A program made the position numbers and the translations under genes. Positions 57,663-64,000 of a DNA stretch of 64,000 nucleotides are shown piece by piece. How positions within the stretch are numbered: position 1 is the first letter of the stretch; each line of letters starts with the position of its first letter. Location: positions 104,892,350-104,956,349 of the forward strand of contig CM060979.1 in the NCBI GenBank assembly GCA_030765065.1, given 5' to 3'. The notes beneath the pieces were generated by a model. That model searched no databases and was not told the DNA's origin. It saw only the letters and a list, made by a program, of their open reading frames with translations. Source of the DNA: Deroplatys truncata. Lineage: Eukaryota; Arthropoda; Insecta; Mantodea; Mantidae.

Positions 57663-58090
57663 TGAGGGCAACATTGAAAAGTTTTAGAAAATCAAATAAG
57701 GATTCATTTTAAAAAAATAAGTGATTTTATTTTGTTTTTCAAAATATTCCCCTTTAACATCACTACATTTTTGCATTTGATGAAACCAGTCCTTAAGGCA
57801 AGGATGTCACTCTTCCTAAGGCACTTCAGAAACCAGGTTTTTATAATGTACCACTGCTTCATCTGATGACAAAAAAGTGATACCACACATTATATCTTTA
57901 ATTTTTGGAAACAAAAAGAAATCACAAGTTGCTAGGTCAGGGCTGTAAGGTGGAGAATCCATGGTGCTGACCTTTAGGGCATCCAGATATTCAGTTATTA
58001 ATTTTGCTGTATGCGATGATGTGTTGTCATATGTAACATTATTTTTCCTTTTGGGCATTTTTCACAAACCTTTTCAAAACTTTGCAGCAA
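57663..58090 (-). mobile_element. Mariner 3' fragment
   Basis: The - strand gives VTYDNTSSHTAKLITEYL (second catalytic Asp region), PPYSPDLATCDFFLFPKIKD (third Asp; APCD changed to ATCD) and HYKNLVSEVP. After a shift the tail KCSDVKGEYFEKQNK follows. A terminal-repeat-like 'gagggcaacattgaaaagtttt' lies at 57665. The 5' two thirds are missing. It is a different mariner subfamily from the 34.7/61.3-kb pair. Confidence 0.75.
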
Positions 58091-58876
58091 AAAAAATTTG
58101 TGTATCAATCAGCAGTAATGGTACATCTATCTTCTAATGCTATAGTACCAACTTAGCTGTTTAAGGGGACACTTTGGTAGCAAATGGACTTTCTCCCTAA
58201 TCAACGAATTTTAATGAAAGTTTTAGGTTCAGTTGTTGGTATAAGTTTCATTAGTTTTGTAATTAAAAAGTATTTATTGTTTTTTTTTCTGGCAAATAAT
58301 TGGATGATGATAATAAAAGGTACACCCTTGGCGATTTAGAATTAAAATATACCTCTGAAATTTGGTATGCTAGTTGTTCTATTCTATACAATAATATATT
58401 GCATTTGTTTTCCAAAATATTAATATTTATTAGAAATGTGAATTTTTTTTTTTGTATTTAGAACAAAATAAAAAAATATTACTAATAATTACAAAGAAAA
58501 AAAAGAAAAAAAGAAAAAAAAAGCATATACTTGTATATATGAGAGTAATCAACAAAGCAATGTACAGTTTTCTTTAACACGTTATATTCTACATGTCCTG
58601 AAAATTGTATCATGATTCATCAATATTTACTGCAAAAAAGTATACCTAAAAAGAACAAACATTGCTATATGGAAAAAAAGCCATTTAAAGTTTGGGAACA
58701 CAGTTGTTGGAGGTATTGCTCTTCCCTTATCAATTTGAATTATTCCAGATGGATTTCAGATGTAATATTTGATGCAGTAATTTGTATCATAAATTATTTA
58801 AATGTAAAGAATGATTATAGTATGAATATGCATTTTTATGTGACATTAATTTGAGATATTTGTTGATTGTAATTAT
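58091..58876. other. Non-coding, nothing recognised
   Basis: A-rich with homopolymer runs near 58440-58520; no gene. Confidence 0.4.
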
Positions 58877-59621
58877 TGTTGAGAAGTGGGTTTATACTGC
58901 CTTACTGAAATTGACAATAATAGCGTGCAATAATGCAGCGAGGGGGTGAGCTGTTTATCATTATTGGAAACGAGGAAGCTACGTAATGTTGGCGTGTTTT
59001 TCTTTAGAATTTGCTGGAACATTTTTCCTAGAGCATATGTATTCATAATTTTCATTGGATATAAAAATAGACGCTAATGTTGGCGCGTTTTATTAGCCAA
59101 TAGCAGCTCGGTTATAATCTTTAGGCATATCGGGGTGTAGGAGTATAAAAAGAGCTAGGTTAGAGGTAAAGTCCGTCAGTTCACCGAAAATATTTGTATG
59201 CTACACGTCGCCTTCAGCCCGTCAGTTCGTCGAAAACATTTGTACGTTACACGTCGCCCTCAGTCCAGCAGAAATATTTGTACGGTATACGTCGGCTATC
59301 GATTCGCAGGTTACGCGTAGCAGAGTTATGAAAAATCTAAAGTGTTGTAAAGTTAATTATACAAAAGCTGAAGTACGCGAATTAAGAATGATCAGTAATG
59401 AAGTTATTATAACAGTTTCAGTTTGGCGAGTGTCAAGATCAATGTGTAAATGTGATAGAGAATGTGTTCGACAATAAAAGTATAAAACAAATTCTTTCAT
59501 CAGTGTTATCTTTGGATAAATGACTCCTTTCCGTTTACACAACCTGTATAAAGAGAAGTGCTCGACCAAAAAGATCATAGCTAGCAGGAGGACAGTGAAC
59601 CAAAATTAAATAAAATAACAG
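58877..59621 (+). mobile_element. LTR of a retroelement, copy 2
   Basis: It starts TGTTGAGAAGTGGG and ends AATAACA, aligning with the reverse complement of 27545-28310. A TATA box (agtataaaaagagct, about 59142), an AATAAA signal (about 59473) and three ~40-bp tandem units around 'tacacgtcg' (59170-59310) occur in the same order as in copy 1. It is followed by a leader with primer-binding-site-like repeats, so it is probably a 5' LTR with only the start of the internal region left. No gag or pol is seen. Confidence 0.65.
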
Positions 59622-59650
59622 TAGCATTCTTTCAAACAAACACTAATACT

Positions 59651-59856
59651 GCCGCAAATTGCTAACACCAGATGGAGCTAACAAACCTAACAAAGAATCA
59701 CGTCACAAAATGGCTTCACCACGTGGAGTAAACACAAATACACAAACATTATAAGTAATACCGTCACAAATTGGCTTCCCAAACGTGGGGCTAACAAAAT
59801 AAATAAACAAAAAATGTAACCACCGCAAATTGGCTCCCAAACGTGGGGCTCAAGAA
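59651..59856 (+). repeat. Four tandem primer-binding-site-like units, 50-60 bp period
   Basis: Units begin near 59651, 59701, 59761 and 59821. Each has a cgcaaat/cacaaa lead and a TGGC...ACGTGG core. The last two are clearest: ttggcttcccaaacgtgggg and ttggctcccaaacgtggggc. The core resembles the complement of the 3' end of tRNA-Lys (TGGCGCCCAACGTGGGG), the primer-binding site of several retroelements, with small insertions. Only one such site is needed, so the array is unusual. Confidence 0.65.
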
Positions 59857-60628
59857 ATTAAATATAACATAAAAAGTATACCACTTCATATTTACTGGTG
59901 TTTTCTAGACATGTTTGAAGATATTGTTCTGTTTCTTTTAAAAAGAGTTTTTTCTAAAAAAATAACATTTTGTGCATTTTGTTATCAGAGTGTCTCCTGA
60001 AGTAATAATACTTCATTATACAGAAGATGATGTTTCTTGATGGCTGCAGACTGTGCCATTTCCAAAATGTTTAACTTGATGGCCTGGGGTGAGGAATCTT
60101 CATGTTCATTAGTTTCACCCCCATTTCATTGAATATTGATACCAGGAGTTTCTGCATTATGTGAAAACTGTGGAACTTTTATGCTCTTAAGGGCCGGTTT
60201 ACAGCCCTTAATTTTTCCTGTTTTTTTGGTTTATGTAAACCCAGATGTATTTTTATCGCTGTAACATATAAACACATTTCACCATGGGGTTGCAAACTCA
60301 GGCAAAGAAATCTTAGTTTTGGTCTTTATGTGCTATACAAGCCAGCAATTTGTCATACATAACAAGCAGAAGCACAGTCAAGTGCTTGTGATTGGTGCCT
60401 TTTCCTGTGCATGTCGAAAATCAAAACTGTGTGCAATTGTTCTATTTTTGAAATTCTGCAGTTTGGAAACCACCCATGTGAATAAAATGGTATCTGAAAT
60501 TTCAGTATGTCACATACAAAATAATTATAATGAAAAATTATAACAATCACACTGAATGTTTCATAAAAACAGTGATATAGAAACCTAGACTGTGAAAAGC
60601 AATAGAGGACATGGAAAATGAAAAGGGT

Positions 60629-60630
<2 letters not shown>
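59857..60630. other. Non-coding, nothing recognised
   Basis: No gag or pol follows the LTR leader; no gene is seen. Confidence 0.4.

Positions 60631-60664
<34 letters not shown>
60631..60664. repeat. Homopolymer of 34 T
   Basis: An uninterrupted T run. It could be the poly(A) tail of a retrotransposed copy on the - strand, but no source sequence is recognisable to its right. Confidence 0.95.
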
Positions 60665-60665
<1 letters not shown>

Positions 60666-60947
60666 GCGTGCATGTGCCACAAACTATGTAGAGAATGAAA
60701 CAATTCAGATGGCAATATACAAACATTTGTGGTATGAAAATGACTGTGAAACGTGTGCCAGGAGTGACAGTACATGATGCAATAGAGATATAGAGGTTAG
60801 GTATGGTAACAAATTCTGCGGTGCACAAATTTTTTAATTTATTAGTGAAATTTCTATTCCTTATGAATTAACTGCTTATGATCTCCTTTTGGTTTACTGG
60901 GAAAAAATGCTAGTCAGTTAGGGAGTTTAATGTTGTGCCAGCATTTT

Positions 60948-61030
60948 GACATGGTAGCTCAGTTGGTTAGAGCAACTACATGGACAGCAGAAGATTTAAT
61001 CCTTGGTTCAGATCCTGGCTATGGTATTGA
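60948..61030 (+). mobile_element. tRNA-like sequence, probable SINE head
   Basis: tggtagctcagttggttaga is a strong A box and ggttcagatcc a B box, 40 nt apart, ending cctggctatggta. The acceptor stem does not pair well, so it is not a functional tRNA gene. The body downstream is not recognised. Confidence 0.6.
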
Positions 61031-61321
61031 ATTCTTTTAGCCTGATTCTACCTTTCCAGCATTTGTTTGCTGTTATTATGCACTGTTAATTTCATGTGTG
61101 ACAGCATCATTCATCTAATACTATGGGCCTGAAGTAGCTGAATTGCTTAATGTTCTCAAAGGTATATAATATATTCCTGTGTGTATTTCTGGAATGCTAG
61201 CACAACACTTAATAGGGAGGATATATTAGGTTTTTCTGTTTTTTAACAACCAGTTAGCCAGAAATGAAGGCATCCGCTGTATTACATAATGTGCTTAAAA
61301 TTAAATACATTTTCTAGAAAG
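61031..61321. other. Non-coding, nothing recognised
   Basis: No features recognised. Confidence 0.4.
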
Positions 61322-61323
61322 TA

Positions 61324-62646
61324 TGAGGGTAATCCCAAAAGTAAGGTCTCCAATTTTTTTTAAAATACAAAGAAACTTTTATTGACAACAAGTGGTACAT
61401 AGTTTTGAAGCTTTAACATTTGTCTATTTTTCCACATAATCGCCATTTCGGTTGATGCATTTTTGTAGACGCTGTGGCAGTTTTTGTATGCCCATGTCAT
61501 ACCAGCTTGCCGCCATGCTCTTGAAAAAGTGATGGACCTCATTTTTCACTTCATCATCGTCACCGAAGCACCTTCCAGCCAAGTGTTCTTTCAACTTGGG
61601 AAACAAGTGGTAGTCACTGGGTGCTAAGTCCGGACTATAGGGTGGATGGGTGATGGTTTCCCATCCAAACTGTTGCAGAAGATTCATGATTTGACGGGCG
61701 GTGTGGGGGCGAGCATTCTCATGGAGAAGGCTTATGCCTTTGCTCAACATTCCTCTTCTACGGTTCTGAATTGTCCGTCTGATTTTTTTTAATGTCTGAC
61801 AATACCTGTTGGCATTTATTGTTGTCCCAGGATCCATAAAGTCGACCAACAATATCCCCTTTCGATCCCAAAACCCAGTTGCCATGACTTTACCGGCAGA
61901 CTGTGTTTTCTTGAATTTTCGCGGCTTGGGTGAACCGGAATGCCGCCACTCACGTGATTGTTGTTTGGTCTCAGGTGTGAAGTGGAAAGCCCAGGTTTCA
62001 TCACCCGTGACTATTGAATCCAAAAGGTTGTCCTGTTCATCTGCATAGCGTTGAAGAAATTGGTGGGAAGTTTCAGTGCGTTGCCTTTTGTGATCTTCTG
62101 TCAGCATTCTTGGGACCCATGTTGCGCACACCTTCCGAAATTTCAACTCTTCAATCAAAGTCCGATGAATAGTGCTTCAAGAAATCTCAGGAACAACAAT
62201 GCAGAGCTCATCGAGAGTGATCCGCCGATCTTGAAGCACGATTTGTTCAACCTTTGTGATTGTTTCATCAGAAATGGACGGTCTTCTTTCCTCATCATGA
62301 ATTTCCGTGCGACCATTTGCAAATTCTCTACACCACTTGCGGACATTTTTGACATCCATACAAGACTCTCCATACACTTCCATCAACTTTTGATGAATTT
62401 CAGCAGGTTTAACCCCTTTTGCACTCAAAAAGAGAATAACTGCGCGAACTTCGCACCTGGCGGTAGTGGCTAGCGGGAGCTCCATTATAACTGGCTGCCA
62501 AGCCAAGACTGAGGGCACTAAGGGATGTGGGGTGGTTTCTGAAGAGAGTGGAGGGAGGAAGGAAAAAAAAGTATGGCCAACATCCACACAAACAGTTTCC
62601 CTGCGATCCCAGCGCTTTGGAGACCTTACTTTTGGGATTACCCTCG
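61324..62646 (-). mobile_element. Young mariner (DD34D-type) element, copy 2
   Basis: The 1323-bp element is the reverse-orientation counterpart of 34675-35988. It has matching terminal repeats (gagggtaatcccaaaagtaa at the left) and TA on both sides (61322-61323, 62647-62648). One end base differs (tgaggg against cgaggg). It lies right of the last seen UBAP1 exon. Confidence 0.95.
61424..62485 (-). pseudogene. Mariner transposase with one nonsense codon
   Basis: The ATG at 62485 and the same domain order as copy 1. The frame is open except for a TGA at 62177-62179, where copy 1 has CGA (Arg); this is a CpG-type C-to-T change. Copy 2 also lacks 6 bp near 62285-62300 (EERRPS against KKRSRRPS). 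The segment deleted in copy 1 is present here (PGTTINANRYCQ). The second catalytic site is again Glu (LLHENARPHTA), so the change predates the split of the copies. Confidence 0.9.
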
Positions 62647-62738
62647 TATAAAGAAATATGGCTCTACAGAGAATTTGAAATTACCAATAAATTATTAATA
62701 TGTGAAAAAGAAGCTAGAAACAGTGATGTGTTTTTAAA

Positions 62739-62840
62739 TTTACTTAAGGTGAATCGGAATTAGTTACACTTACGTCACTTTTAAGTTTACTCACTTAAAA
62801 GTGATGTTAGTGTAACTAATTCCGACTCACCTTAAGTAAA
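62739..62840. repeat. Hairpin, 48-bp arms with 6-bp loop
   Basis: 62739-62786 and 62793-62840 are reverse complements with 3 mismatches. Arm sequence 'cggaattagttacact' has no match to the hairpin at 39242 beyond 'gttacact'. No coding. Confidence 0.85.
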
Positions 62841-63004
62841 CCAACAAATCAATTCATTTTTTCACTGAAGCTATGTTTTTTTCCTGCAGACTTAACAATC
62901 CTTTATACTCTCTCTACCACCTGCCTATAAAAGGTAAGAGGAAGCATTACAAATTTTAGGACCCGCTGAATAATAATAATAGTAGTATTAGTAAAAACAT
63001 AATA

Positions 63005-63345
63005 AAAAGTTTGTTAAATAGCAAACTTGGTATTTCAGCTTGGCATCTTACAAGGCTGAGCCACAAAAATTTTCAAGAAAATCCCCTTCACCTCGTACTA
63101 ACATTTACATGGAAAAGTTTTTGTTACTCTATTTTTTATTTTCTCAAAAACAGCACTAATGACATGGATTAAAGTATCACTTGTTTTATATATTGACATC
63201 AGAAATAAAATGTATATGTTGAATATTCTGTAAATATCCTGTGAAAACTTCCCTTTATTTGACTGAATTTTGTGTAACAGGATAGACAAAAACTTACTGG
63301 AAGAAAACTGGAGTATAGTATAAAAAATTTTCATAGCATTAGCCA
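63005..63345 (+). repeat. Unclassified AT-rich repeat, copy B
   Basis: It aligns with 47-330: 'gcaaacttggtatttcagct', 'ttttcaagaaaatcccc', 'aacatttacatggaa' and 'actaatgacatggattaa' (with substitutions). Same orientation as copy A. Confidence 0.65.
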
Positions 63346-64000
63346 TTTCTGAAATATTTCATGTTGCAAGGTGAGACCTTTCCTAAGCGTCACCTAACAG
63401 ACATACTTGAAGAAATTTTTTAATTCTTTTTTCATCTTTTCTTTTCTTTCCTTTGCAACCTGAGCACATATGGTGCACAGATATCCAAACTGATAATCAG
63501 GAAAATTCTTGTAATAAATTTACGTAAAATAAGATGTACAAATAAAATTCAATTCAAATTCAAAATCTTTGCAAGGGATTGTTATCGCAAATAAACATTT
63601 GAAAGCTGTTTCCTCATGTTGAAAGCTTCTTGCTAAATTTCAAATAATTCCTAAGTAAAAATATATTGTGAGGATAGAAGAATGACGTTTTATATGAATA
63701 GTGGATATATAATGAGTACATGTGAATACCTCATTGGTAAAAAAATTTGTACAAATGCATGATGTCAAATTTTTTAAAATGATGGCGAGTATGTGGCCCA
63801 CTAATCCATTGGTTTGGTGTTTTAACATCTTTGTTTGAAATTAACATCTAGACAATAACACCATCCACTTGTGGATCTTAGCAGTGCATGGTATGGTTAC
63901 ATAATAGTGATATAAACTTGGACATTTTCACAGCACACAACTGACACTGCTGAAATCAGTTGTAATATTTATTTCCATCCTTATTACAATATACAAATAA
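63346..64000. other. Non-coding, nothing recognised
   Basis: AT-rich; no UBAP1 UBA exon is recognised before the window ends. Confidence 0.4.

Noticed and set aside
60353-60828. Frames with poly-Lys tracts
   Set aside because: Produced by the 34-T homopolymer.
60948-61030. Functional tRNA gene
   Set aside because: A and B boxes are good but the acceptor and anticodon stems do not pair properly; treated as a SINE head.

Overview
The window reads as arthropod nuclear DNA, most likely from a large-genome insect. It is AT-rich, has introns of 5 to 15 kb, lacks bacterial gene order, and carries many transposon families in all stages of decay. The order is not resolved. Almost no long open reading frame is a host gene; nearly all belong to broken mobile elements.

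Two host genes can be supported. On the + strand, three exons (34111-34144, 49512-49630, 55192-56562) join in matching phase. They encode the N-terminal and central part of a UBAP1-type ESCRT-I subunit: an UMA domain, then a long Ser/Thr/Asn-rich linker holding the conserved FDN-ELKTI-E motif. The ubiquitin-binding C-terminal exons are not seen and should lie past the right edge. On the - strand, exons at 9296-9412 and 1340-1479 join in phase 0 and encode an acidic stretch with three PsiKxE (SUMO-consensus-like) motifs, as in the N-terminal part of many insect zinc-finger regulators. A possible first coding exon for a - strand gene lies at 24341-24389.

The rest is a transposon landscape. 1-9 kb: a LINE remnant (-), two Penelope-like element (PLE) fragments, a solo LTR with a 5-bp target duplication, and an internally deleted Tc1/mariner-type copy. 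9.8-11.8 kb: two tRNA-derived SINEs of different families. 12-19 kb: an old hAT fragment split by a 5.7-kb I-type LINE with a 14-bp target duplication. 20-29 kb: copies of an unclassified AT-rich repeat, a piggyBac remnant, an LTR, and a head-to-head pair of PLE 3' ends. 30-33 kb: two decayed mariner/maT elements. 34-49 kb (UBAP1 intron 1): a young mariner, a second hAT, a long hairpin, a BED-finger hAT with a Tc1 nested inside it, and a LINE/PLE composite. 49-55 kb (intron 2): an RT remnant, a SINE and a 1051-bp IS630/Tc1-type element with intact terminal repeats. 57-64 kb: a mariner fragment, an LTR followed by four tandem primer-binding-site-like units, a second young mariner copy and another hairpin.

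The most interesting signal is a small hammerhead-ribozyme-like motif at the 3' ends of the PLE copies (best at 45850-45884). It overlaps the end of the coding region, and its third stem is reduced to a self-complementary octamer whose central two bases differ between copies while staying palindromic. I found no evidence for a wholly new multi-gene system.
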